Shown piece by piece: positions 25,601-44,345 of a DNA stretch of 64,000 bases; the first letter of the stretch is position 1; each line of letters begins with the position of its first letter. Made by a program: the position numbers and the translations under genes. The DNA is from Tubiluchus corallicola. Lineage: Eukaryota; Priapulida; Priapulimorpha; Priapulimorphida; Tubiluchidae. Where the stretch lies: assembly GCA_030141605.1 (NCBI GenBank), contig JAQGDQ010000009.1, positions 403,001 through 467,000 of the forward strand. The letters run 5' to 3'. The notes beneath the pieces were generated by a model. The model searched no databases and was not told the origin of the DNA. It worked only from the letters and a program-made list of their open reading frames with translations.

Positions 25601-25957
25601 TTTTTCTCTCTTCTTCTTAGAAACCTTTGGCTCGTGCTTTGGTGTTACTTCTGGATCGATTACTTCTGGTGTAGCTTTGAAACCAACATGTTCAGCATGC
25701 TCGATCGGTTGATCTCCATACTTTTCAGTCTTATCTTTCTTTTTCTGCCAACGTTTAGGCTTTGAATTCTTCGCCTTTGAATCGCTTTTGCTGAATAAAA
25801 GTGCATCCTGCTGAAGTTTCTGTTCAGCTAGCGCTTCCTCGTAACTCTTTTCTCTTATTCCGAAGACAGAAAACACATACACAAGCAAAGCAGTAACTAC
25901 GAAAGCACCAAGGCTTATCAGCAAAGTCAAGTACTGGCTGTCAATTATGTCTATCAT
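524..25957 (-). CDS. RRBP1: RRBP1 (p180)/kinectin-family ER membrane coiled-coil protein, 24 coding exons, 1192 aa
   Basis: Integral ER protein expected to act on the cytosolic face in ribosome, mRNA, microtubule or kinesin tethering (family knowledge). Coding exons in transcript order: 25957-25228, 22779-22655, 21347-21275, 20567-20522, 20108-19857, 19681-19534, 17800-17637, 16016-15851, 15264-15097, 14654-14506, 13219-13108, 12911-12828, 11705-11577, 11357-11229, 10679-10596, 8506-8315, 7177-7082, 6098-6006, 5116-5045, 4676-4593, 4048-3905, 3021-2803, 1598-1512, 556-524. All junction phases agree and no stop interrupts the 3579 nt. Family signatures: SYEEALAEQ after the membrane segment, DPLAVLKRQLEEKE, DLRQKNWKAMEA, IFPDVSV, YKSVLSET, and RLQSSVEEEEKKW. 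The C-terminus ends in SV, as RRBP1 does. It has no RRBP1 decapeptide repeats, so it could equally be an unduplicated RRBP1/KTN1 ancestor; the symbol is a family label. Confidence 0.93.
1790..2250 (+). repeat. dispersed repeat family R1, copy 1 (RRBP1 intron 22)
   Basis: Colinear with 46640-47085: shared pieces include GTTACACTGAATGTTATACAG, GTTAATTAAG, TATACTTTTTATTGTACT and ATCATCCAGTTTTCCTTTAA. Ends and class are unknown. Confidence 0.65.
6006..7177 (-). CDS. RRBP1: RRBP1/kinectin exons 17-18: conserved YKSVLSET and SSVEEEEKKW motifs
   Basis: Exons 7177-7082 and 6098-6006 code for residues 918-980. EYQCQHYKSVLSET followed by ETILNRLQSSVEEEEKKW corresponds to the most conserved block of the kinectin/RRBP1 C-terminal coil (ECEKYKSVLAETEGILQ and SVEQEENKW in kinectin, from memory). 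In kinectin this neighbourhood is reported to contain kinesin-interacting sequence. Both exons are in phase 0 with good donors (GTAAGT, GTGAGG). Confidence 0.92.
7663..7697 (+). repeat. poly-C and CT microsatellite
   Basis: A run of C followed by about 12 CT units in RRBP1 intron 16. Confidence 0.95.
8315..8506 (-). CDS. RRBP1: RRBP1/kinectin exon 16: conserved FPDVSV segment
   Basis: Codes for residues 854-917. TIFPDVSVSSIDLDHSVWL lines up with the LFPKVSV...GEWL stretch of kinectin and LLPELSV...TEWL of RRBP1, a globular interruption in the coiled coil conserved across the family (from memory). The first residues, EILSETLN, resemble the first residues of exon A2 (EIFSEKLN), suggesting the duplication upstream copied the start of this exon. 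Donor GTCAGT, acceptor TTTTTCAG. Confidence 0.92.
9140..9540 (-). mobile_element. Tc1/mariner-type remnant, second copy (RRBP1 intron 15)
   Basis: Minus-strand codons near 9165-9215 read LDCGAWNSLKEKIWD, the same transposase segment as in the copy at 21940. The adjoining sequence (TTTTGCTGGCATG, CAACTGACGACTAGCTGACAT, GCTAATGTG) is colinear with it. It is interrupted and clearly non-functional. Confidence 0.6.
10596..13219 (-). CDS. RRBP1: RRBP1/kinectin exons 11-15: tandemly duplicated coiled-coil exon cassette
   Basis: Five exons of two types. Type A (37-43 codons): 13219-13108 (A1), 11705-11577 (A2), 11357-11229 (A3). Type B (28 codons): 12911-12828 (B1), 10679-10596 (B2). Transcript order is A1-B1-A2-A3-B2. 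B1 and B2 differ at 3 of 84 bases and also share about 16 intron bases before the exon; both code for a DLR-KNWKAMEAISAIEK peptide, the family hallmark present once in vertebrate RRBP1 and kinectin. A exons share ISxLQEQV, LxELxQDLA and end in ND. B1, A2, A3 and B2 have lengths divisible by 3 and phase 0 at both ends, so any can be skipped or alternated without breaking the frame. B is exactly four heptads long. The splice pattern cannot be told from DNA. Confidence 0.88.
13757..13862 (+). repeat. two-copy degenerate tandem repeat in RRBP1 intron 10
   Basis: AGCTGCGACAGATAAACA...GCGATAAAAATATTTACT is followed by AGCTGCGAGAGATAAACA...GCGATAAAACTGTTTATT; unit about 51 bp. A third weaker half-copy (AACAGTTTATTTGTC) lies just before. 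Confidence 0.7.
14506..20108 (-). CDS. RRBP1: RRBP1/kinectin exons 5-10: central coiled coil
   Basis: Exons 20108-19857, 19681-19534, 17800-17637, 16016-15851, 15264-15097 and 14654-14506 code for residues 325-674. The product is rich in Q, E and K with continuous heptad-like spacing of L, V and M, expected to form a parallel coiled coil. Exon 5 (ARMQQSHEHHRQQEVELQEK) matches the RRBP1 part written ARMQASYREH. Exon 6 appears to end at AAG followed by GCAAAT, a GC-AG intron; the nearest in-frame GT is 18 nt further on in a weak context (GTTATT). Exon 10 carries a short low-complexity acidic/glutamine insert (ENQQQNGDVAVQSDEAKK). Introns 6 and 7 contain a hAT element and MITEs. Confidence 0.88.
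16848..17147. mobile_element. MITE of the ACTAGCGAG family, copy 1 (RRBP1 intron 7)
   Basis: Ends TTCAGACTAGCGAGTTTTCT and, inverted, TTCAAACTAGCGAGATTTCT. The interior repeats motifs such as CTGTCGGAGAG and GCGAGTTACT and contains no frame of note. A full-length relative lies at 52841. Confidence 0.75.
17318..17560 (+). repeat. GC-rich dispersed repeat, copy 1
   Basis: It begins GATTCGAGGCTACAGCTTCG and contains ATCAAACGAAAGGTCTCGAT, TTTATTTTTCGAATCGGGCC and GGGCCGAGGGGGGTGCTGG. It is markedly richer in G+C than the surrounding intron. The same sequence occurs in reverse at 58650-58925. The family is not recognised; no convincing protein is encoded. Confidence 0.8.
18254..19278. mobile_element. 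hAT-like non-autonomous DNA transposon in RRBP1 intron 6
   Basis: Terminal inverted repeats CAGGGGTGTGCAAA are identical for 14 bp at both ends. The flanking 8 bp are CCGTAGAC and CCCTAAAC, a 6-of-8 match consistent with an aged 8-bp target duplication. Subterminal GGGCCGCA motifs are those seen in many hAT elements. The interior (1 kb) has no transposase frame. A second CAGGGGTGACCACAC end-like sequence at 18714 suggests an element nested inside. Confidence 0.8.
18761..18898. repeat. foldback inverted repeat inside the hAT element
   Basis: Arms at 18761-18808 and 18851-18898 are about 85% complementary (CAGTCGTC, GGTCATAG and CATTTTGACTTG shared) around a 42-bp AT-rich loop. This probably marks a nested element with its own inverted ends. 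Confidence 0.7.
20522..22779 (-). CDS. RRBP1: RRBP1/kinectin exons 2-4: start of the luminal-distal conserved region and coiled coil
   Basis: Exons 22779-22655, 21347-21275 and 20567-20522 code for residues 244-325. Exon 2 begins with an amphipathic helical stretch (SAWLFEAVKSATLTHTDIQL) of the kind that precedes the coil in this family. Exon 3 holds DPLAVLKRQLEEKELAL, which I recall as nearly unchanged in vertebrate RRBP1 and which fixes the family assignment. Exon 4 is only 46 nt. Exons are joined in phases 1, 0, 1 and 2, so none of the three can be skipped alone without a frameshift. The intron between exons 2 and 3 contains a mariner remnant. Confidence 0.9.
20985..21090. mobile_element. 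degenerate fragment of the ACTAGCGAG MITE family
   Basis: The stretch holds ACTCAGAGAACTTGAGAGAG and CTCCGAGAGAAAACTCTC followed by TAATCTGAATGTG, resembling one end of the two longer copies. It is short and diverged. Confidence 0.4.
21740..22340 (-). mobile_element. Tc1/mariner-type transposon remnant with transposase C-terminus
   Basis: A minus-strand frame (21990-21682) reads YYRIWNCLKEKVF, then ELRAKIVEFVECLNQ and ends AAHVELLL. This fits the end of an IS630/Tc1/mariner transposase (LDYxIWxxLKExV ... GGHxExLL). The catalytic core is missing; upstream on that strand follows a non-coding end shared with the copies near 9140 and 48050. It lies in RRBP1 intron 2. Confidence 0.65.
22780..25227 (-). 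other. RRBP1/kinectin intron 1 (coding), longest of the gene
   Basis: A 2.4-kb intron with donor GTTAGT and acceptor CCTATAG. AT-rich; I see no exon, repeat or RNA gene in it. Confidence 0.85.
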
Positions 25958-26033
25958 TTCAAAGATGTTTCACACTAATAAACAGTATATGAAATCGTGA
26001 TAAAATCTCCAAAATTAATGGAGGTTTTAATTC
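25228..26033 (-). CDS. RRBP1: RRBP1/kinectin exon 1: start codon, signal anchor, basic region
   Basis: Codes for residues 1-243 plus the first base of codon 244; the ATG is at 25957-25955 and the stretch 25958-26033 is 5' UTR behind an acceptor (TTTTTCAG). Residues about 10-32 form one hydrophobic segment (LLISLGAFVVTALLVYVFSV), expected to be a non-cleaved ER signal anchor. SYEEALAEQ follows at once, as in RRBP1 and kinectin. The rest is highly charged: lysine-rich runs (KPKRWQKKKDK, SKKKREK), then an acidic/serine/proline part with RSRSRTPPPRK and several SP/TP sites. Vertebrate RRBP1 has its ribosome-binding decapeptide repeats in this region; none are present here. The donor is GTTAGT. 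Confidence 0.93.
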
Positions 26034-26356
26034 CTGAAAAAGTAAATATAGGCTTATTATAGTATCACAAATCAGAATTATGTGAACCAATTTTTAAGTT
26101 GTTTCTGAAAAAGGCTTATAAAATACAGGAAATGCGTCGGTTTCCACAACTCTCAGACTCCCGAGCTGGTTCTTGGATTCCTGATTTCGATTCGAGACAA
26201 GGTGGCAACCCTATCCCAAATCAATATAGTAAGCATTACCGGCAAGCCATTGCAAAGATATCACGATAGTACCGGTAACGGTAACTGATGGCTTAGGATT
26301 AATCACAGACGGCTTGAATTAACACACATGGTGGTACAGTACATTAACCAACCTAC

Positions 26357-26520
26357 CTTTACAACGCGGCTGCTGTTGAACCACAACTAGTAATAAAGTT
26401 AAACCGAATACATAAGTCACTCTGCTATATTTTCCAAAAATAAAGGAATGAAGCAAGCAAAAAGCACTTTACAAACAGTAAAAATTTTCAATGCAGCTGG
26501 ACACGTATGCTTTTTGCTTC
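26357..26520 (-). other. RRBP1: probable 5' non-coding exon of the RRBP1/kinectin gene
   Basis: On the minus strand a strong donor (AAAG followed by GTAGGTTG) ends an exon at 26357. It pairs with the acceptor before 26033 to give a 323-bp intron in the 5' UTR. The upper limit is a guess, placed just below the promoter-like motifs. No coding potential is seen. Confidence 0.5.
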
Positions 26521-26534
26521 GGATCAAGAAGTGT

Positions 26535-26640
26535 GATGGTTACCGGAAATGACGCCTGCACGACTTGTAAAACGGTTCATGATTGGACACTGCGGCAGGT
26601 GCATCACGTTTGCAATAGCCTCACTAATTGGTGAAACAAC
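26535..26640 (-). promoter_or_regulatory. probable promoter of the RRBP1/kinectin gene (two CCAAT boxes, ETS site)
   Basis: Reverse-strand CCAAT boxes lie at 26582-26586 and 26627-26631. An ETS-type site (CCGGAA) is at 26543-26548, joined to a CRE-like TGACG. The patch is more CpG-rich than its surroundings and lies directly upstream of the inferred 5' exon. No TATA box is seen. The call is inference from motifs and position. Confidence 0.4.
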
Positions 26641-26857
26641 AATAATGGTAATTCACAAGCTCAGCCCTCCCAGCAGGCGATCGTAATGCCCACAGATAAT
26701 ACTATATATCTATAGCAATGCTTATAAATTTGATAAACTCACCTTGTCATGCTACTGCGTGACGACATAATATCTCAAATGAGGCGTTACTGAATGAACA
26801 TGTTAAAAGCAGAGGCTTGTGTTTGTTCAAGTCAGAAAATATTCTAGGCATTTTTTC

Positions 26858-28364
26858 TTTATTTTTAGACATTTAGTTGCAGTAATACTACTGCGCTGAT
26901 ACTAGTTCATGAAGATTTCTTATTATTACATTTTTAGGTAATCCTGTGGTTAGCCTTTTTCAGTGAAATATCATTTCAAACAAATGATACAATGAACATA
27001 TTAATATATATACATATATATAGTGATGACGATATAATTACAATCATATAGGGCATTCTCACATTTCTCATAAACAGATAAATTTCATGAAAAGGACATC
27101 ATAAGTTTCAATATACAATACTGAAAACTTCACAAATGGTCAGCCTAAGAAACAGCCCAGAATCCATGACAAGCAACTTCAAAATTATAATCATCAAAAA
27201 GTTAATTCATTAAAAAAGTAACAAAAAAGTATCATCTGTTTGTACCACATTAAATTTATTACATAATATTATAATTTATCACTTTTTCTGCACACAAAAG
27301 CTTTACATAATAAGGCCAGAACCAGATACTGTAATTATATTAAAATGATAATGACTTTGTTCAGTGGAACTAATATTTGAATTCATGGCAAAAATACTAT
27401 TCCTCGATCTTTAATATTGTAGGTCACTAAAAATAGCAACAAATTACAGTCTCAACAAAAATGTACAGAGATGTTACAGCAAACACAACGTCTAAATTTT
27501 CGATTTTTTTTTAAATATTCAAATGGTATTTCCATAATACAAATGCAAACATCGGCAAAGAAGAGACAGCATATATTACCTAATAGATCAATAGAATTTG
27601 CCAATACATAATAATATGGAAGCACAAATTAAAGAATTTCTAAGGAGGAAATCATCAAATGTTTAGATTAAATGTTTACATATGCATCCTAACAAGTCCA
27701 TACTTTACAAAAGGACGAGCAAAGCAAATGCTTTTAAAAATTACAGTAGCCACATTTATTTATTGCATAATAAGCTAAGATTATCAAAGCAATTTCACTA
27801 TTAAGGCATGCAGGATAGTCACTATTGCACCACAAATGATACAGGTAATAAAGACAGATGAATGACAGTCATACTTCTCACATTGTTCGTTGCTAAATAA
27901 TGTATTAATGTGGAATGTATACTCATTTGGAAAGTATAATGTATTAGTTCAGTGATGTTCGGGAACAAATTTGACTCAGACAAGTCCTATCCAGGCAGCC
28001 ATGAATTGATAAAAAAATGCACTTAATTGCTCAGTAATTGCTTCAACAAAACACAAAATACAAGTAGGTTTTATCACAGATAATGCAAAATATTTAAACA
28101 AGGCCATACAATAATTATTACATATTTGTGAAATAATGTGACTAAACAACTACTGGTTTCTAAACTTTAAAGATGGTTATATTAGAAGACGAATTGATGC
28201 AGATATAAGACATAACAAACAAAATTCAAGTAATTTGTATGGACGTAGTATCTACTCGACTAGAAATAAGCTAAAATACAAGAAAAATAATTTAGATATT
28301 TGCTAATTTCGCCTACATGTAACAAAAATGATGTGCAAAAAGCTGTAACATGGTAAATTGTGGA
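26858..28364 (-). other. KLC 3' UTR and short intergenic space
   Basis: AT-rich sequence with no coding potential between the KLC stop and the RRBP1/kinectin promoter. Minus-strand AATAAA candidates are at 27755-27764 (AATAAATAAA, followed by ATGTGGCTACTGT), 27255-27260 and 26858-26863. The true cleavage site cannot be chosen from sequence. The space between the two transcripts is under about 2 kb. Confidence 0.45.
27755..27764 (-). terminator. candidate polyadenylation signal for KLC
   Basis: Overlapping AATAAA hexamers on the minus strand about 600 nt after the KLC stop, with a short G/T-rich stretch downstream. Two further AATAAA sites downstream are alternatives. Confidence 0.3.
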
Positions 28365-39606
<11,242 letters not shown>

Positions 39607-40287
39607 CTAAAAAAAACAACAGTAATGGTAGGTTTTAGTGATCCTAGGCTCAACAAATGTTCCACACGTAAACTTGTGAGTAAAACTTAATTTTTCACTT
39701 AAGTAAATAGCTGATAAAACAAATGATATGTCAAAATTTCTTACATAAGTACATTAACCAAAAATGAAGTTTTATCTCAAGGCTTCATTAACAGCTTGAG
39801 TGGCTTTTTAAAACATTAGTCCACAGCCAAAAACATAGTATTACATTCCATATCCCACAAGCTAACAATCTTGCTCTCTAAAAAAACAACTAAAAACAGT
39901 GGCAATATTTCTAACAGAGGTTTAATACTACATTATGGAGATGACGTTAGTTTAAGAGATGTGGTGCTTTCAAAACAGTTGTCAGCAAGGAACAGCTGCT
40001 TGGTACAAGAAAATCTAGCTCTTATTTGGGATTTTTTGCTCTTGCTAGCACAATCAATCCTACTACTTAGCGTACACCTCTTGAGCGAGCTTAGCAAATC
40101 CCACAAAGTTTTTCCAATACCTAATATTAGAAGCTAGGATTACTGGTTCCATTAAAGTGCAGTTCACCAATCAGCACTGTACAATAAGCCTTATAAAAGT
40201 AGAAGCACATGCAGCAAACATACTAAAATATCACAAAATGGAGAAGACTGAGTGTAAGTTTGAACATAAAAAAATTGCTAATCGGTC

Positions 40288-40304
40288 TATTCTCAAGATA
40301 CGCA

Positions 40305-40335
<31 letters not shown>

Positions 40336-40434
40336 AGATATTTTCAAGATACGCAATGAAATATATATATATATATATATTTCATTGCGTATCTTGAGAA
40401 TAGGTGCAAAGAAATATATATATATATAAATTGT
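40288..40434. repeat. AT-dinucleotide arrays with a 22-bp palindrome and a third direct copy
   Basis: TTCAAGATACGCAATGAA at 40343-40360 and its inverted copy at 40381-40402 flank a 20-bp AT run; arms match at 21 of 22 bases. A third copy (TCTCAAGATACGCAGTG) lies at 40291, separated by another long AT run. The structure could extrude as a cruciform. Confidence 0.9.
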
Positions 40435-42429
40435 TACTCACAATAATGCCCCACTTTTGCATTGTTTAGCCACTATACAACTTCACAGAATGTAACCATC
40501 TTTCATAAATAAACTCAATTTATAAACTGCTGACAAAGGAGTAAGTTTCCACAGATTTTACAAAACTCCAGCAAACCAGTAACTAAATGTTAACAAAAGG
40601 TGCAGCAAATTTACACCTGCTGTTATTAAATTTTATTGTTATTGCTCAAAGTGCAGTGAGCTGTCTTGAAATGAACAACGGCAAAAAACTAACAGCAACC
40701 ACAGACCTATTATTATAAATGCATTGAAAATACTGTCATGTAACATAGGATAAAAAACGTTTATCCGAGACCGGTTAAGATAATTCAGACTACATAAGCG
40801 CTACAATCTTTGGAAAAGATATGACCTCAAGCTGAGTTAATTTAAATTGTTTACAGGCACTACATGAACTGCTGCAACATAAAACAATCGCAAGTGATTC
40901 AAGAACAGGAAAATCTAACAAAGAAACTGCATACCACAATTCCACATCTGAATAAAAATTTTTTTACCAGATTATTTTTTAGTACTTTCTGTTTGAAGTC
41001 GCAATATGATCAACCACTCAGCTGAGTTCAGATTTATGCAAATTTTGAAGTTTAAACTGTGTAGGGTAATTATACGGAGATATTACAAACAAACTATCAA
41101 CAAATAAACAATGACGTCAAACAAAAATAGAACAGAGTCTACAGACGATGATCAAATGCTAATAAATTTAATGCGTCTGCTTCCATTCAAAGCACTATAA
41201 AAATTATAATAATGATTGATAGATTTTTATATTGCAGTTATCATAGTGAAGTACTTCCTTCATCAAGATGTCATTAAAACATATAACTCCAACTATACTA
41301 ACTTGTATATGCCACTAGCTGTGGATAGTAGGTATCTAAATGCGTTTACAGGCAAAAGCGGCTAAAGTGCCAACACAGCAGAATCAAAAGCAACGCTTAC
41401 CAAAATTAGGAAAATCATGGAAGGATTAGTACTTCGTCTACCTATATTCAATATTGCAAATCATAAATTTCTACCAACTTATGGTTATTAAGTCAAAAAG
41501 TCATTCACCCACAATGTAGGCATATAAATGTTTCATTTATTAATTTTAATGTTGTCCATACAGAAATTACGAAACTTATAAGTACGCCTGATATGATGTT
41601 TAATGTTTAAGAGGAACGTTTTAAAAAGCAAGTCGAAGAGAAATGAGGAAAGTACACAGTAAAAAAGAAGAAAACAAAAATGTGAATGAAACAGATAGGT
41701 ACCGGTTGGTGCAGCAAATTAATCAAGTTAATTTAATCAATATAAATAACGCACCTAAAGTACATTATATAAACTTGTAGGAATAGATTAAATACGAATA
41801 CGGAAATACAGCATAAACATTTTATATTAACAAATTATAAAACGTGACGCTTTTTAGTGGAGTGACATTTAGCACGACTGATAATCCCATGTTGTTTTCA
41901 TTTTCTGAATGGATCATATTTATGCTCGTTTACCAGATTATCTAAACATTCAATTCCTCGAAGCTTCAGGAAATAACGGTTACTATACAATAAGCTAACG
42001 CTGGTTTATATACAAGTTTGCCGCTATATTGCTAAATGCTAATAACGTCAGTTTATTGACTTATCTATTTACACTAAGCAGGGATATTCGGGTTTTCTAA
42101 TCATTACTATTTACGCATACATAATGAATGTAGGAGGTTCGATAACCCGTGCTCTGCAGACTACTGAGCGCGTAATATTCACAACAATAAACAATTGAAT
42201 TATGCTAGAACAGCAGGCAGCTGAACAATATCTATGTAGCTTAACTCTAATCAAGTGTAAGGACAATACAGGAAAGGCTGCAAGCATGATTTAATACTGT
42301 TTAACAAGCGAACAAGAACAGGAAAACAACTATACCGAGAGAAAAATGCTTTTAACGATGTTACACACCGACAATTGTATAAAATTCTGATGGCAAAACT
42401 TGAAAGACGGGAACTGTGAAAAAGCCTCG

Positions 42430-42540
42430 ATTCACCCTGGATTTGAACCAGCTTGCAGGTGAGCAGGAAATCAACGTTTGAACAGGGACCTTATACTTAC
42501 ACTGCAGATGCTTTACCACGCCTTAAAGGGGGAATATCAT
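42430..42540 (-). repeat. tRNA-like (SINE-head) fragment
   Basis: The minus strand has GGCGTGGTAAAGCATCTGC, then GGTCCCTGTTCAAAC and GGTTCAAATCCAGGG. The pieces resemble tRNA A and B boxes, but the arms do not pair properly. A decayed SINE is more likely than a tRNA gene. Confidence 0.35.
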
Positions 42541-43088
42541 GAAAATCAAGTTAAACTTATTTTATAGTTGCCCTCCCCGGGAACAACTTGGCGAATTTTT
42601 TTAGCAGAACGTTGTCTAATTAATGAGTAATTTTACATGTTAATGTTTTTACACACTTTACCAATTAATACGTACAGACGTAGAAATTACTAGAGATGGC
42701 ATCGCAGAAAGTACAAAAAAAAACGGATGAGCAATATTGATCAGTTTTGATTACTGACAATGCTGCCATGGCATGCACATCAACACTTGAAACACGTAAT
42801 TTAGAAACAATTCTAATGGAACACAAACAAAAAGAGGTGTATAAAAATACGACTTCAATACACGTCTATTAAACCAATGTCAGATCAACAACCAAACGTC
42901 TTTCTTTGATTCCAGATTCCCAGACCCAACGATTTGTGCAGATGATTTGAATCACATTATCGCGTCCTCTAAATACTTGCGCCGCAAATCAAACGTTACA
43001 AGGAAACACATAAGAGACTATGTGACAAGAATCAATACATTAATTAAATAATTACAGTATCTCTACAAATCAAGATTTCACTATGTAA

Positions 43089-43518
43089 AGCAGAAATGAA
43101 CAATCACCAGCTTTCTTACGTAAAAAAGCTACAGTATTATTATCCTGTATACACACATGCCAGAAACACCGGTCTATGGAATGTCTGCGAAGAAGAAGAT
43201 CAATACGATGATGAATATTACAACAAGACCTCTAGACAACATAGCAGAGCCTCACAGCGGATGCATTCACAACCAAAAACTCAGGAATTGCAAAATAGGA
43301 TACGAGTTTATTTGCGTTAAGGCGTGCTCACACATGTTATTATCAGCAATGTAACAATTTACCAATTTTAGTAGCATTCTGACACTATGCGTGGGACGTG
43401 TGCGCTTGCTTTACATCTCCGCGACCTCAAACGCCACGGACAGACTGATCTCGGAGTTCGGACACCACTCAACCTTGGTAACATCTCTGATGATGAGGAT
43501 CTCGAACGACAAGTGTAA
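43089..43518 (+). other. CpG-rich patch with two short unassigned reading frames
   Basis: 43380-43518 is about half G+C with roughly ten CpGs, unlike its surroundings. Plus-strand frames: 43157-43315 (from MPETPVYGMSAKKK) and 43387-43518 (ending PLNLGNISDDEDLERQV, stop). A GT at 43316 (TGC/GTTAAG) and an AG at 43374 would join them in phase across a 59-nt intron, far shorter than any other here. I recognise neither peptide. It might be the end of a small plus-strand gene, or CpG-rich 5' sequence of KLC on the other strand, where AAG/GTTGAG is a good donor. Confidence 0.25.
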
Positions 43519-43659
43519 CCTCAGCTGACACACAAGTTAGATTTTAGTAGGGATATGGACTTTGGCTTTGCTGGCACGAATCAGAATGGTAAATAACACA
43601 GATTAATTCTTAATGACAAGAATTGTGACAGCAAATAAAAGATCCCACTGTTACAAAAC

Positions 43660-43690
<31 letters not shown>
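43660..43690 (+). repeat. GAAA microsatellite
   Basis: About seven AAAG units in intergenic sequence. Confidence 0.95.
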
Positions 43691-43984
43691 GCTTCGAACA
43701 TTTCGATTCTTGTTTTTTAATTGTGAATTTTTTTATTCACGAATTTTGAATATTAGGGATACATGAAACTACTGACCGTACGTACGCTTGGGATAATGAA
43801 CTCATGACTATGTAGTAGCAAGTTTTTTATAAGAAAGCATCACTTCAAAAATATTGACTTCCTTACAATTATTAATGATTTAAGTTATGGCAATGTAGAA
43901 GGGTGTAAGAAGTAATAAAAATCACTTTTTCACACCCATTTACTTTAGGTGGCGACACTTTCTACGTCGTTTCACTGTCATGGC

Positions 43985-44345
43985 GGCTCACATGCTCAGT
44001 GGGTTTTCTGTATGGGGGAGCATTCCCTACCAGAAAGCGTACTGGAATCGAATTGAACTTGTGACTTTCGAACTTGAATCAAACCGCGTTTCAGCTTTAT
44101 CGAATCCGAATTCAGTTTTAAAGATTTTCAAATCACTAACTAAAAAGTGGTCTTGTAAGGATCTTGCATATTAGTTGATTATGTTCTGCAGTAGAAACAC
44201 TAATAATTAATTCAAAAACTGTGTATAGAATTCGTAATAAAACTGTGCCGACTGCATGATTTTTTAAACGTCTTAATGATAAAGAACGTATATAATTGAT
44301 ATAGTTAAAGTGCTGAATTATTCGAATCTATAATTTTGCGTTCGA
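43985..44345 (+). repeat. dispersed repeat family R2, copy 1
   Basis: Shares with 63660-63990, in the same order and orientation, GGGGxGAGCATTC-TACCAGAAAG, TTTAAAGATTTT, GACTGCATGATTTTTTAAA and TTTTAATGATAAAGAAxGTAT-like segments. No coding frame is conserved. Confidence 0.65.

Larger units (their letters stand above)
39607..43088. other. upstream of KLC: no gene resolved
   Basis: AT-rich. Because the first coding KLC exon begins at an acceptor, this stretch must include 5' UTR intron sequence and perhaps the first exon, which I cannot place. It contains the AT palindrome and the tRNA-like fragment listed separately. A 44-codon frame at 42917-43048 (FPDPTICADDLNHIIASSKY at its start) follows a good acceptor (TTGATTCCAG) but finds no in-phase partner. 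Confidence 0.4.

Noticed and set aside
25251-25712. 153-codon frame on the plus strand
   Set aside because: It lies antisense to RRBP1/kinectin exon 1, whose protein matches the family; the plus frame is a compositional shadow.
25958-28364. KLC and RRBP1 as one operon with trans-splicing
   Set aside because: The gap is over 2 kb, and the downstream gene has its own spliced 5' exon with promoter-like motifs, unlike tightly spaced animal operons.
42430-42540. Possible tRNA gene on the minus strand
   Set aside because: Box-like words are present but the acceptor, D and anticodon arms do not pair; listed only as a SINE-like fragment.
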